From assembly GCA_965197415.1 (NCBI GenBank), contig OZ240207.1:62001-126000 (forward strand): 64,000 nt of DNA, read 5' to 3'. Position 1 is the stretch's first letter, and the number at the start of each line of letters is the position of its first letter. The translations under genes were made by a program, and so were the position numbers. Source of the stretch: DAOUJI01 sp965197415. Lineage in GTDB: Bacteria > Chloroflexota > Dehalococcoidia > Lucifugimonadales > JAGWBF01. Below, piece after piece: positions 33,980 through 41,845 of the stretch. Below the pieces are notes generated by a model that worked only from the letters and a program-made list of their open reading frames with translations, made no database searches and was not told the origin of the DNA.

Positions 33980-35806
33980 ATGCCGACCAAAAAACAATTG
34001 GCTCAAGAACGGTACGACCGAATATTGCCGTTTATCGAGGAAGCTTCACAACATTACGATAGCAGCGTCGCAAAAGGATTTTGCCACTGGGCCTTCGCAA
34101 CGATATTCAGAGTAGGCTATAACATTCAAGACAACGACATCGTTGACTATACAGCCATTGACGGACCAGATGATTTCGAGATTGACGGATGGTTCGTAGA
34201 AGAAACAGACAGTGACTACGTTCTCCATCTGTTCCAGAGCAAGCAAAGGGACCCAGGAACGACTATAGGATCTAAAGTGTTGGCCCCCTTTTTAAATGCT
34301 CCTGCTCGCATCTTAAATCCGAACGAAATAATGCATTGTAGAAATGAACACACCAAAGACTTGCATGATCAACTAATGAGAATCATGAGGTCCCCTGGCA
34401 GGAGTTGTACTATCAATTTGGTATTCGCTACCAGCGGTACCTTAAGTAAACAAGCACGAACCCATGCTGACGAGTCGCGGTCTAGAACAATCACAGTGGA
34501 GGTTGAGGGTCAGCCTGTTTCCATTGAGGTCACTCTCAAGTGTTGGGACTTAGATCAACTCTATACAGAGCACCAGAGTCAGCAAGTGGGTGGGAGTGGT
34601 ACGGAAGCTTGTGACATTGAATTCCAACTAACACCCGATGCTTATCATCAGACCGGACCAGGCTCAGAATTTCCAACTTTGTCGATGACGGTCCCGGTTA
34701 AACAAATAATAGATGCGTTCGCGCTATACAAGTTCAAGATATTCCAACTCAACCCACGTGGCCCGTTAGGCAACAAAGTTAACAAATCGATACAGGCTAC
34801 ACTCGAAGATGAAACAGATAAGAGAAGGTTTCATCTTTTGAACAATGGGATAACCGCCAGTTGTTCTTCTTGGGCACTAGATGTTACCAGCGAAAGTTGT
34901 AGAGTTTTAGCAAAAAACTTTCAGATCATCAACGGCTGCCAGACGACCTACACTTTATGGGACACTAGGTCCGTGGTGCAATATGACCCCACCGTGTTTG
35001 TGATGGTTAAACTCATCGAATGTCCCGACGCCTTCGCCAAGACTATCGCCGAGACTACAAATCGCCAATCGGCGTTGAGGATGGAGGACTTCATCTCGAA
35101 TGAGATGGTTCAAATCAGGCTGAGCAAAGAGTTCGACATCATGATTCCACCTTGGTTTTATGAGATCAAGCGGGGCGAGTGGAGCAGGATCCTGGAGCAG
35201 CAAGATAGAGAAATTTATAGGGAACCTCAAGCGGGGTACAGAAAGTTCGCGAGCAAAGAAGTAGCTCAGGCCGTTGTAGCTTTCGCGGGGTTTCCGGGAG
35301 AGGCCAAGGACAAGATTGGCGATTTTTTGAACAAAGACCCACTGTCAGCAATCGCCTCTGAGGCCTCATTAAGTTACGACCAGATATACACTCCGTCCGT
35401 TACCGCGAGGCAATTGTTACTACCTGCTTTGATACAAAGGTATGTTCGAAAGCAGGTAAGTAGGGACAAGAGTAGTCAACAGGAAGACTGGCTGGAGTAC
35501 GCGCGATTTCACATAGTATGGCTTATAGGAACCGCACTCCGTGACAACTATGGACAAGGGAACGTCCATCTATTGCCGACCGATAAGGCAGCTATAGCTG
35601 CCGGTAATATCGACACATGGTTCGAATCGATTTACAGGGACGCCGTTGCAGCGATTAAATTCGTCAGGGAATTTGCTCAAGGACATGGACAATACCCAGG
35701 TCACAGAGAGTTTTTCCGGACTCCCGCCAACTACCGGGCAATCGAGAGCAGCTTTAAGTCTTTCCTAAACAAGCAAAATCTAGAACAGACCTTACCAGTA
35801 GCTTGA
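33980..35806 (+). CDS. AIPR family abortive-infection phage-resistance protein
   Basis: A 608-residue protein of the AIPR family (PF10592, first known from phage abortive infection). The core is clear: NPRGPLGNKVN (258-268), FHLLNNGITASC (about 284-295), FQIINGCQT (about 314-322) and ETTNRQSAL (358-366). The N-terminal part carries FEIDGWFVEE...LHLFQSKQR: Asp69, then Gln86-x-Lys88, fitting a PD-(D/E)xK-type nuclease arrangement with Gln for Glu. Start ATG 33980 is chosen over an upstream TTG inside the previous gene. Base composition is visibly more AT-rich than neighbouring housekeeping genes, pointing to horizontal transfer. Confidence 0.88.
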   Translation: MPTKKQLAQERYDRILPFIEEASQHYDSSVAKGFCHWAFATIFRVGYNIQDNDIVDYTAIDGPDDFEIDGWFVEETDSDYVLHLFQSKQRDPGTTIGSKVLAPFLNAPARILNPNEIMHCRNEHTKDLHDQLMRIMRSPGRSCTINLVFATSGTLSKQARTHADESRSRTITVEVEGQPVSIEVTLKCWDLDQLYTEHQSQQVGGSGTEACDIEFQLTPDAYHQTGPGSEFPTLSMTVPVKQIIDAFALYKFKIFQLNPRGPLGNKVNKSIQATLEDETDKRRFHLLNNGITASCSSWALDVTSESCRVLAKNFQIINGCQTTYTLWDTRSVVQYDPTVFVMVKLIECPDAFAKTIAETTNRQSALRMEDFISNEMVQIRLSKEFDIMIPPWFYEIKRGEWSRILEQQDREIYREPQAGYRKFASKEVAQAVVAFAGFPGEAKDKIGDFLNKDPLSAIASEASLSYDQIYTPSVTARQLLLPALIQRYVRKQVSRDKSSQQEDWLEYARFHIVWLIGTALRDNYGQGNVHLLPTDKAAIAAGNIDTWFESIYRDAVAAIKFVREFAQGHGQYPGHREFFRTPANYRAIESSFKSFLNKQNLEQTLPVA

Positions 35807-35958
35807 ACCTGCGGAACACTTCCATCATCGGGGAATTACGGTCGGAACGATTTCAGGCCATAACGACGGTTTCAGGAGCGCAACTGCTAGGGACTGACAC
35901 CGCAGTCCAACCCGGAAGAGCTCATGGTTTCGTTTGACTAACCGTTCGCCCTTCCCCC

Positions 35959-36018
35959 CCCACCACTTGCCGAAAAGTACCCGCAACGGTACACTCAGGC
36001 TTGGCTTTTGGCTGGACA
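35959..36018 (+). repeat. 60-bp direct repeat (family E), copy 1
   Basis: Runs from CCCACCACTTGCCGAAAA to GGCTTTTGGCTGGACA. It matches 36748-36807 at 58 of 60 positions; the only difference is GTAC here versus CTAG there. It ends 13 bases before a short antitoxin-like reading frame. The remainder of the 422-base gap from 35807 holds a weak hairpin GGACTG/CAGTCC (35891-35908) and nothing else I can support. Confidence 0.85.
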
Positions 36019-36031
36019 CTCGAGCCCGAGC

Positions 36032-36175
36032 ATGAACGACTACAGGCAAGACCCTCAAGATAACTCTCAAAGGCTCCCCAACTCTGTAACCCTGGAAGCG
36101 ATGCGGCAGGTGCGTGAGCGGGACGGGTTGACCGAGTACGGCAGCCTGGAAGAGCTAATGGCTGAGTTCGGTTAG
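36032..36175 (+). CDS. Short antitoxin-like protein (RelB/DinJ-like tail), orphan
   Basis: 47 residues: MNDYRQDPQDNSQRLPNSVT, then LEAMRQVRERDG and LTEYGSLEELMAEFG. The second half matches the common C-terminus of RelB-like antitoxins, where a helix with AMxxVRxRDG is followed by YxSxEELMAEL. The N-terminal DNA-binding half looks too short, and no toxin gene follows, so this is probably a shortened orphan or a remnant of a toxin-antitoxin pair. It lies directly after one copy of the 60-bp repeat. Confidence 0.5.
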   Translation: MNDYRQDPQDNSQRLPNSVTLEAMRQVRERDGLTEYGSLEELMAEFG

Positions 36176-36228
36176 CTTGATGACGCCTAAGTGTTGACAG
36201 TGTCAGCGAAGCGGGGCATGATTGAATC

Positions 36229-36465
36229 ATGGCTACAGGTGAGCAACCAATTACCAGGTCTGACCTCCGTGCGGAGTTGCAACACTATGCAACGAAGGCT
36301 GACCTCCGTGCGGAGTTGCAACACTATGCAACGAAGGCCGACTTGAAGGGCGAGATTGGCAGTCTTGAGGCTCGGCTAATCAAGTGGATGGTCGGCGTAA
36401 CCTTGGGCGGCATGGCCACGGCCGCCACCCTCGCAATAGCGTTGGCTCGCTTAGTTGGCGAATAG
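36229..36465 (+). CDS. Small coiled-coil membrane-anchored protein with internal duplication
   Basis: 78 residues. Residues 12-37 are two copies of the 13-residue unit DLRAELQHYATKA, followed by a degenerate third (DLKGEIGSLEARL), forming a short coiled coil. A C-terminal hydrophobic helix (WMVGVTLGGMATAATLAIAL) then anchors it in the membrane. The plan resembles small proteins related to the DUF1640/CCDC90 group often found near toxin-antitoxin or phage genes. The repeat units are almost identical in DNA, so the duplication is recent. A good hairpin terminator follows about 40 bases after the stop. Confidence 0.65.
   Translation: MATGEQPITRSDLRAELQHYATKADLRAELQHYATKADLKGEIGSLEARLIKWMVGVTLGGMATAATLAIALARLVGE
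36262..36339 (+). repeat. 39-bp tandem duplication inside the coiled-coil gene
   Basis: Two adjacent 39-base units, 36262-36300 and 36301-36339, differ only at the last base (T/C). Being a multiple of 3, copy-number change keeps the frame and would lengthen the coiled coil by 13 residues. Confidence 0.92.
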
Positions 36466-36503
36466 AGTATTGCTGGGAAACTCCAGCCGCCGCCCCTCGT
36501 ATT

Positions 36504-36529
36504 GGCGTCCGTAAGGGCGCCTTTCCCTT
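36504..36529 (+). terminator. Rho-independent terminator after the coiled-coil gene
   Basis: GGCGTCC (36504-36510), GTAA loop, GGGCGCC (36515-36521), 7 pairs with one G-T wobble, followed by TTTCCCTT. Confidence 0.65.
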
Positions 36530-36560
36530 ATGCCCACGGATCTCTTTTTGCCCCGCAGCT

Positions 36561-36603
36561 ACCCCCTCGCCCGTGACGGGAGAGGGTTGGGGTAAGGGTC
36601 AAC
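36561..36603 (+). repeat. Dispersed CCTCGCCC...GGGAGAGGGTTGGGGT repeat (family A), single copy
   Basis: CCCCTCGCCCGTGACGGGAG and the following AGGGTTGGGGTAAGGG match the family A elements at 8155 and 40589. It forms a short stem of its own and lies in the 368-base gap before the TcuA-like gene. Confidence 0.7.
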
Positions 36604-36660
36604 CTCAATTGCATCGCTTTGTGACAGCCTGAACACGAACAACAAACCCAGCAATCCCTA

Positions 36661-36737
36661 AAACGCAAAGGCGCAAGGACGCAAAGCTAAATCTCATGTG
36701 AAACCATTGCGCCATAGCGTCTCTGCGTCATTGCGTT
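36661..36737. repeat. Imperfect inverted repeat rich in GCAAAGGCGCAAGGACGCAA (family D)
   Basis: Left arm AAACGCAAAGGCGCAAGGAC with GCAAAG (36661-36686) faces right arm ATTGCGCCATAGCGTCTCTG with CGTCATTGCGTT (36705-36737). The arms are near reverse complements, giving a long imperfect hairpin. Only this copy is in the window. Confidence 0.6.
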
Positions 36738-36747
36738 CCCCACTCCT

Positions 36748-36807
36748 CCCACCACTTGCCGAAAACTAGCCGCAACGGTACACTCAGGCTTGGCTTTTGG
36801 CTGGACA
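36748..36807 (+). repeat. 60-bp direct repeat (family E), copy 2
   Basis: 58 of 60 bases match 35959-36018 in the same orientation. It ends 26 bases before the TcuA-like start. Both copies therefore sit just upstream of a reading frame beginning after CGAGCATGA or similar, suggesting a duplicated upstream region. A weak TTGGCT...GATATG pair is not convincing as a promoter. Confidence 0.85.
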
Positions 36808-36833
36808 TTTGATATGGGGGAAGGTGACCGAGC

Positions 36834-38312
36834 ATGACTACCGGTAGGAAATATGACGTCATCGTGGTGGGCGCAGGCAACGCCGCGTTGACCGCCGCCC
36901 TGTCAGCCCATCAGAGGGGGGCCAAAGTACTGGTGCTGGAAAAGGCCCCGGAGGCCGAAAAGGGCGGTAACAGCAGGTTCAGCGGCGGACTGTTTCGGTT
37001 CGCCTACGAGGGCATCGAAGACTTGAAGCCCCTCCGGCCCGACGTTCCCCAGAACGAATGGGACAGGGTTGAGGCGGGCGCCTACGACCCCAGCGCGTAC
37101 ATGGCCGACATCATGCGTGTCACCGAGGGCGAGGCCAACAAGGAGCTTTGCGACGTGCTCACCAAGGAGTCCCTCTCCACGGTGATGTGGATGACAGACC
37201 TGGGAGTGCGCTGGGAATGGACCTTTCTCTGGTCCCAGACGGGCGGAGAGCGCATCAGGTTCACCCCTGGCTCCGTACTCGGAGCCCGCAACAAGGGCGT
37301 GGGGCTGATGGAGCATCTGTATGCCGCCACCGAACAGGCGGGCATCGAAATAGCCTACCAGGCCAAGATGGTGGGGTTCATGCAGGACGACATTGGCCGG
37401 GTGCTGGGAGTGCGCATCAGGACTCCTTCCGGCGTGGAGGACGTCGCCGCGGGCGCCGTGGTGCTGGCCTCCGGCGGGTTTGAGGCCAACACCGAGATGC
37501 GGGCCAGGTATCTTGGCCAGGGCTGGGACCGGGTCAAGGTGCGGGGCACCAGGTTCAACACCGGCGAGACGCTGCGCATGGCCCTGGACATCGGCGCCAT
37601 GCCCGCGGGCCACTGGCAGGGCTGTCACGCCACGCCCATCGACGCCAACGCCGCCGCCGTGGGTGAGCTGAGCATGACCGACCTGACCAACCGCCTCTCC
37701 TACCCCTTCTCCATCATGGTCAACAAGACGGGACGGCGCTTCGCCGACGAGGGAGAGGACACCGGCGGCTACACCTACGCCAAGATGGGCCGCATGATAA
37801 TGAATGAGCCCGGCGGAGTGGCCTACCAGATATTCGACCAGAAGACCCTCCACCTGCTGGAGGAGCGGTACGAGACGGGCGTGCCGGTCACCGCCGACAC
37901 CATACCGGAACTGGAGTCCAAGCTGGGGCTGCCCTCCGAGTCCCTGGTGGAGACGGTGAGGGACTTCAATGCGGCCTGCCGTCCAGGCGAGTTCGATCCC
38001 GGAGTCAAGGACGGCGTGAGGACTCATGGCCTGGAGCTTCCCAAGTCCAATTGGGCGTTGCCCATAGACCAGCCGCCCTACTTGGTGTACCCGGCGTCCT
38101 GCGGCATCACCTTCACTTTCGGCGGCGTCAAGATAGACACCGGCGCGCGGGTGATCAGTACGGAAGGTGAGCCCATCCCCGGCCTTTACGCCACCGGTGA
38201 GATAACGGGCGACTTCTTCTACCACAACTACCCCGGAGGCACGGGTCTGGTGCGAGGAGCCGTCTTTGGCCGTATCGGAGGAGACAACGCCGCCAGAGAG
38301 GCCCTGGGCTAA
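36834..38312 (+). CDS. FAD-dependent dehydrogenase of the fumarate reductase flavoprotein family (TcuA-like)
   Basis: The 492 residues start with the FAD motif YDVIVVGAGNAALTAALSAH (GxGxxA), then VLEKAPEAEKGGNSRFSGG, the flavin-contact segment of this family. The C-terminal NYPGGTGLVRGAVFGRIGG is likewise typical. Length and the GNAALTAAL / GGNSRFSGG wording resemble tricarballylate dehydrogenase TcuA, but related enzymes act on other carboxylates or steroids, so the substrate is open. GGGGGAAGGTGA provides the ribosome site. It is followed 10 bases later by an MmgE/PrpD gene, so the pair may handle a tricarboxylic or methylcitrate-like acid. Confidence 0.87.
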   Translation: MTTGRKYDVIVVGAGNAALTAALSAHQRGAKVLVLEKAPEAEKGGNSRFSGGLFRFAYEGIEDLKPLRPDVPQNEWDRVEAGAYDPSAYMADIMRVTEGEANKELCDVLTKESLSTVMWMTDLGVRWEWTFLWSQTGGERIRFTPGSVLGARNKGVGLMEHLYAATEQAGIEIAYQAKMVGFMQDDIGRVLGVRIRTPSGVEDVAAGAVVLASGGFEANTEMRARYLGQGWDRVKVRGTRFNTGETLRMALDIGAMPAGHWQGCHATPIDANAAAVGELSMTDLTNRLSYPFSIMVNKTGRRFADEGEDTGGYTYAKMGRMIMNEPGGVAYQIFDQKTLHLLEERYETGVPVTADTIPELESKLGLPSESLVETVRDFNAACRPGEFDPGVKDGVRTHGLELPKSNWALPIDQPPYLVYPASCGITFTFGGVKIDTGARVISTEGEPIPGLYATGEITGDFFYHNYPGGTGLVRGAVFGRIGGDNAAREALG

Positions 38313-38322
38313 TGGCGAACCA

Positions 38323-39666
38323 ATGAACGAAACCAGAACCCTGGCTGAATTCACCGCCGGAACGGCCTACTCCGACCTGCCTCCCGATGTCGTGGAGGCG
38401 GTGCGGGTCTATATCCTCGACGATCTGGCCAGCGGCTTCGTAGGCGCATCGACGCCCTGGGCCGGCATGGCCGGGGCGCTGGCGAGGGAGAGCGCTCCCA
38501 ACGGGGCCTGCTCCGTATTCGGCGCCGACTGGACGACATCTCCGTCCTACGCTTCCCTGGTCAACGGAGTTATGATTGGCGGCTTTGAGACCGACCACGC
38601 CTACTTTGCCGGCTCATGTCACCCCAGCGCCGCCGTGTTTCCAGCGGCCCTGGCCCTGGCCGAGCGGGACGGTGTTGACGGCAAAGGGTTCATAACTGCC
38701 GTGGCTATGGGTTACGAGGTCACGTGCCGTGTGGGTATGGCGGCCACACGGGCGGTCGAGGACCAGGCCGGGTTTCACGGCCCGGGCACCAACGCGTCCT
38801 TCGGTGGGGCTGCGGCTGCCGCCAAGCTGCTAGGCTTGGACGCGCAAGGAGTGTCCAATGCCCTGGGCATCGCGGGTTCCCACGCAGGAGGGCTGTTGGA
38901 GTTCTCGAAAGAGGGCGCTATGACCAAGCGGTTGCACGTGGGCCGCGGTTGCCAGATGGGGTTGGAGGCTGGAATTCTTGCGGCCAGCGGGTTCACGGGA
39001 CCGTCCACAGTGTTGGAGGGTGAGAAGGGTTTCCTCAAGGTCTACTCTCCCGAACCGCAGCCTGCCCTGCTGGTGGAGGGCTTGGGGTCGAGATACATCC
39101 TGATGGACATGACAGTGAAAGCCTACGCCTGCCACGCTTCGTTTCATCCAATCATCGACGGCATACACAAGTTTGTGGCGGAACACGGGTCGGGAGTACA
39201 AAGTCTCAGCATTGCGGGGACAAAGAGGATGGTGGACCGGCACGGGCAGAGGGAGCCGGAGACGGTGCTGGGCGCCCAGTACAGCCTCCCCTTCTCCGCG
39301 GCTGTGGCCGTCTGCCGCGACATAGCGGACCCGTCGGTGTACAACGACGACACCCTCTGGGACTCAGCAGTCCGGGGCCTGGCCAAGAACGTGGAGCTGA
39401 TCGACGACGGCCGCTTCGGGCAGCCAGGCGGCCCGGTGGGTGAGGTAACGGCCAGCGTGGCCGGCGTTGCTCATACCTTCCAGGCAATAGACTGGAAGGG
39501 CGCCCCTGGCAACCCTTACAGCTACGATGAGATGGCCGACAAGTTCCGTCGGTACGCCGCGCCCGTGATTTCCGACGCCCAGTCCCGGCGCATCGTGGAT
39601 GCGGTCGCGTCGCTGGAATCCCTGGATGACGTGGGAACACTGGCCCGCCTGATTCGATCGGAATAG
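38323..39666 (+). CDS. MmgE/PrpD family protein
   Basis: A 447-residue member of the 2-methylcitrate dehydratase / cis-aconitate decarboxylase family. Hallmarks are YILDDLASGFVGASTPWAGM near the start, FETDHAYFAGSCHPSAAVFP with the conserved Asp-His-x-x and SCHPS region, and KAYACHASFHPIIDGI, where PrpD has its second active-site segment. It may dehydrate or isomerise a hydroxy-tricarboxylate supplied or consumed by the TcuA-like enzyme upstream. ATG is chosen 10 bases after the previous stop. The start of aroE follows 6 bases after its stop, so this pair appears linked to the shikimate genes in one transcript. Confidence 0.88.
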   Translation: MNETRTLAEFTAGTAYSDLPPDVVEAVRVYILDDLASGFVGASTPWAGMAGALARESAPNGACSVFGADWTTSPSYASLVNGVMIGGFETDHAYFAGSCHPSAAVFPAALALAERDGVDGKGFITAVAMGYEVTCRVGMAATRAVEDQAGFHGPGTNASFGGAAAAAKLLGLDAQGVSNALGIAGSHAGGLLEFSKEGAMTKRLHVGRGCQMGLEAGILAASGFTGPSTVLEGEKGFLKVYSPEPQPALLVEGLGSRYILMDMTVKAYACHASFHPIIDGIHKFVAEHGSGVQSLSIAGTKRMVDRHGQREPETVLGAQYSLPFSAAVAVCRDIADPSVYNDDTLWDSAVRGLAKNVELIDDGRFGQPGGPVGEVTASVAGVAHTFQAIDWKGAPGNPYSYDEMADKFRRYAAPVISDAQSRRIVDAVASLESLDDVGTLARLIRSE

Positions 39667-39672
39667 TTTGCC

Positions 39673-40578
39673 ATGCCCCTCAAGATCGGAATCATCGGAT
39701 TCCCTATCCGCCACTCCATCTCCCCGGTCTTCCAGCAGGCGGCGTTGGACCACTACGGCATCGACGCCCGCTACCAACCCTGGGAAGTTGATCCCAAGGA
39801 TCTGGGCGCATTTATGGAATCCATCAGGGCTCCGGATGCCATAGGAAACAACGTCACCGTGCCCCATAAAGAAGCCGTGATGGAGCATCTGGACGAGGTG
39901 GAAGACTGGGCGCGGCAAGCCGGGGCCGTTAACACGGTGGTCAACCAGGACGGAAGGCTGGTAGGCCATAACACCGACGGCGCGGGTTTTCTGAGAGGAC
40001 TCACTAAGAGCAGCGGATTCACGGCGGCAGCCGCAAAGGTGGTGATATTCGGTGCTGGGGGCTCCGCCAAAGCGGTGGCCCTAGCCCTGGCCGGAGAGGG
40101 TGTCTCGTCCATTACCATCGTGAACCGGACTTTGGAGCGTGCTGAGAGACTGGCGGAACTAATAGCAAACGGAGGGCCGGACGGCCTCACCGTGGACGCC
40201 GTTCCTCTGGACGACGAGGACCGGATCACACGGGCGGCTGCGGAGAGCAGCTTGCTGGTCAACAGCACCAGCATGGGTATGCTCCACGGGCCTGACGAGT
40301 CCGGCAGTCCCATCCAAGCCCGCCACATCCCCAGAGGGGCCGTCGCCTATGACCTGGTGTATAATCCATCCGAGACGCCCTTCCTGCGGGAGGCGGCAAA
40401 GGCGGGCGCCGTCGCTATAGGGGGGCTTTCGATGCTGGTGCACCAGGGAGCCAGGGCCTTTGAGCTTTGGACCGGCAAGGAAGCGCCCGTGCAGGTGATG
40501 ATGAGCGCCGCTGTCGAGGCTATGTCAGGGACCCTCACCCCCGGCCCCTCTCCTCAAGGGAGAGGGGAGCCTAACTGA
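39673..40578 (+). CDS. aroE: Shikimate dehydrogenase with repeat-derived C-terminal tail
   Basis: Reduces 3-dehydroshikimate with NADPH. The substrate pocket HSISP (Ser15, Ser17), catalytic Lys66 in VPHKEAV and Asp102 in NTDGAGF are present, as is the GAGGSAKAVALAL cofactor loop. NRTLERAE after the next strand supplies the basic residues for NADPH. At 301 residues it is longer than usual (about 270-285): the final 16 residues, beginning GTLTPGPSPQGRGE, are translated from a family A DNA repeat that has replaced or extended the original end. Enzyme function should be unaffected because the tail lies after the last helix. Confidence 0.94.
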   Translation: MPLKIGIIGFPIRHSISPVFQQAALDHYGIDARYQPWEVDPKDLGAFMESIRAPDAIGNNVTVPHKEAVMEHLDEVEDWARQAGAVNTVVNQDGRLVGHNTDGAGFLRGLTKSSGFTAAAAKVVIFGAGGSAKAVALALAGEGVSSITIVNRTLERAERLAELIANGGPDGLTVDAVPLDDEDRITRAAAESSLLVNSTSMGMLHGPDESGSPIQARHIPRGAVAYDLVYNPSETPFLREAAKAGAVAIGGLSMLVHQGARAFELWTGKEAPVQVMMSAAVEAMSGTLTPGPSPQGRGEPN

Positions 40579-40628
40579 AGTCGGCGTGACTTCCTCTCCC
40601 TCTGGGAGAGGGTTGGGGTGAGGGGAGG
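40531..40628. repeat. Inverted pair of family A repeats overlapping the aroE 3' end
   Basis: Left copy (40531-40570) has ACCCCCGGCCCCTCTCCTCA then AGGGAGAGGGG; right copy (40589-40628) has CTCTCCCTCTGGGAGAGGGT then TGGGGTGAGGGG. They are in opposite orientation, about 18 bases apart, and the left copy is inside aroE. The pair could form a long hairpin between aroE and aroC. Confidence 0.8.
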
Positions 40629-40653
40629 CGCCAACGCTCGGAGGACATGAACG

Positions 40654-41835
40654 ATGATTCGGTTTCTCACGGCGGGTGAGTCCCACGGCCAAGGTCTGGC
40701 CATAATCGTGGAAGGAATTCCGGCCGGACTTGACCTGACGGAAGACGACATTAACCGCCACCTCGCCCGCCGCCAGCGAGGCTACGGGCGGGGCGGACGA
40801 ATGCTCATCGAACAAGACAGAGTCCACATCGTGTCGGGCGTCCGCCACGGGACGACGCTGGGAAGCCCCATCGGCATGACCATCGAGAACAAAGACTGGG
40901 TAAACTGGCAAGAGAAGATGAGCGTGTCGCCCATCGAGTCCGAGGTGGACAGGGTTACGCGGTTGCGCCCAGGCCACGCCGACCTGCCCGGCACTATGAA
41001 ATATGGTTTCGAGGACGTACGGAACGTGCTCGAAAGGGCCAGCGCCCGTGAGACCGCCGCAAGGGTCGCAGCCGGGTCCGTGGCCATGCGGCTGCTCGAC
41101 GAGTTCGGTGTAAGTCTGTACAGCCACGTTCTGTCCATCGGGGGCGAGTGGGCCAACGTCGAGTGGCCCATCGACTGGCGGCAGGTTGAAGAGTCCGAGG
41201 TGCGATGTGCCGACGGCGTCGCCGCCAAGAAGATGATGGCCATAATCGACGAGGCCAAGGAGGCCGGGGACACCGTGGGCGGAGTGGTCGAGGTAGTCGC
41301 CACGGGCGTGCCCATAGGCCTGGGTTCCCACGTCCACTGGGACCGAAAGATAGATGGGCGGATTGCCCAAGCCCTCATGTCCATACCCGCCGTCAAAGCC
41401 GCTTCCATAGGAGAGGGATGGGAGTCGGCGAACCTCAGGGGGTCTCTGGTGCACGACGTTATAGACCCGGTGTCGGACCCGGACCGCCCGTGGACCCGCC
41501 GCACCAACCGCTCCGGCGGCACCGAAGGCGGCATGACTGACGGCATGCCTCTGTTGGCCCGCTTTGCCGTAAAGCCCATTTCAACGCTGGTCAATCCCTT
41601 GCCGTCGGTGGACTTGGACACCGGCGAGCTGGTGCAGGCCCACTACGAACGCTCAGACGTGTGCCAGGTCCCTCCGGCGGGAGTTATAGGCGAGTCAATG
41701 GTGGCCCTGACGCTGGCCGACGCCTTCATGGAGAAGATGGGTGGGGACAGCATACCCGAGACCAAGCGCAACTACAGCTCCTATTTGAATACGGTGCGTC
41801 CAAGGAACTCGATGCCTGGGCGGGACTCTCAATAG
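40654..41835 (+). CDS. aroC: Chorismate synthase
   Basis: Converts 5-enolpyruvylshikimate 3-phosphate to chorismate using reduced FMN. The 393 residues open MIRFLTAGESHGQGLAIIVE, the family signature, followed by RRQRGYGRGGRM and RPGHADLPGTMKY. The GGTEGGMTDGMPL region later in the chain contacts the substrate. Length is the usual 360-400. Its ATG lies about 75 bases after aroE, across the repeat pair, and it is followed 10 bases later by aroK. Confidence 0.97.
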   Translation: MIRFLTAGESHGQGLAIIVEGIPAGLDLTEDDINRHLARRQRGYGRGGRMLIEQDRVHIVSGVRHGTTLGSPIGMTIENKDWVNWQEKMSVSPIESEVDRVTRLRPGHADLPGTMKYGFEDVRNVLERASARETAARVAAGSVAMRLLDEFGVSLYSHVLSIGGEWANVEWPIDWRQVEESEVRCADGVAAKKMMAIIDEAKEAGDTVGGVVEVVATGVPIGLGSHVHWDRKIDGRIAQALMSIPAVKAASIGEGWESANLRGSLVHDVIDPVSDPDRPWTRRTNRSGGTEGGMTDGMPLLARFAVKPISTLVNPLPSVDLDTGELVQAHYERSDVCQVPPAGVIGESMVALTLADAFMEKMGGDSIPETKRNYSSYLNTVRPRNSMPGRDSQ

Positions 41836-41845
41836 GCGCCTTCCG

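Noticed and set aside
36903..38354. 483-codon open frame on the minus strand opposite the TcuA-like gene
   Set aside because: It is a shadow of the plus-strand gene, which has clear FAD-binding motifs; the antisense translation is Gly/His-rich with no recognisable fold, as expected in GC-rich DNA.
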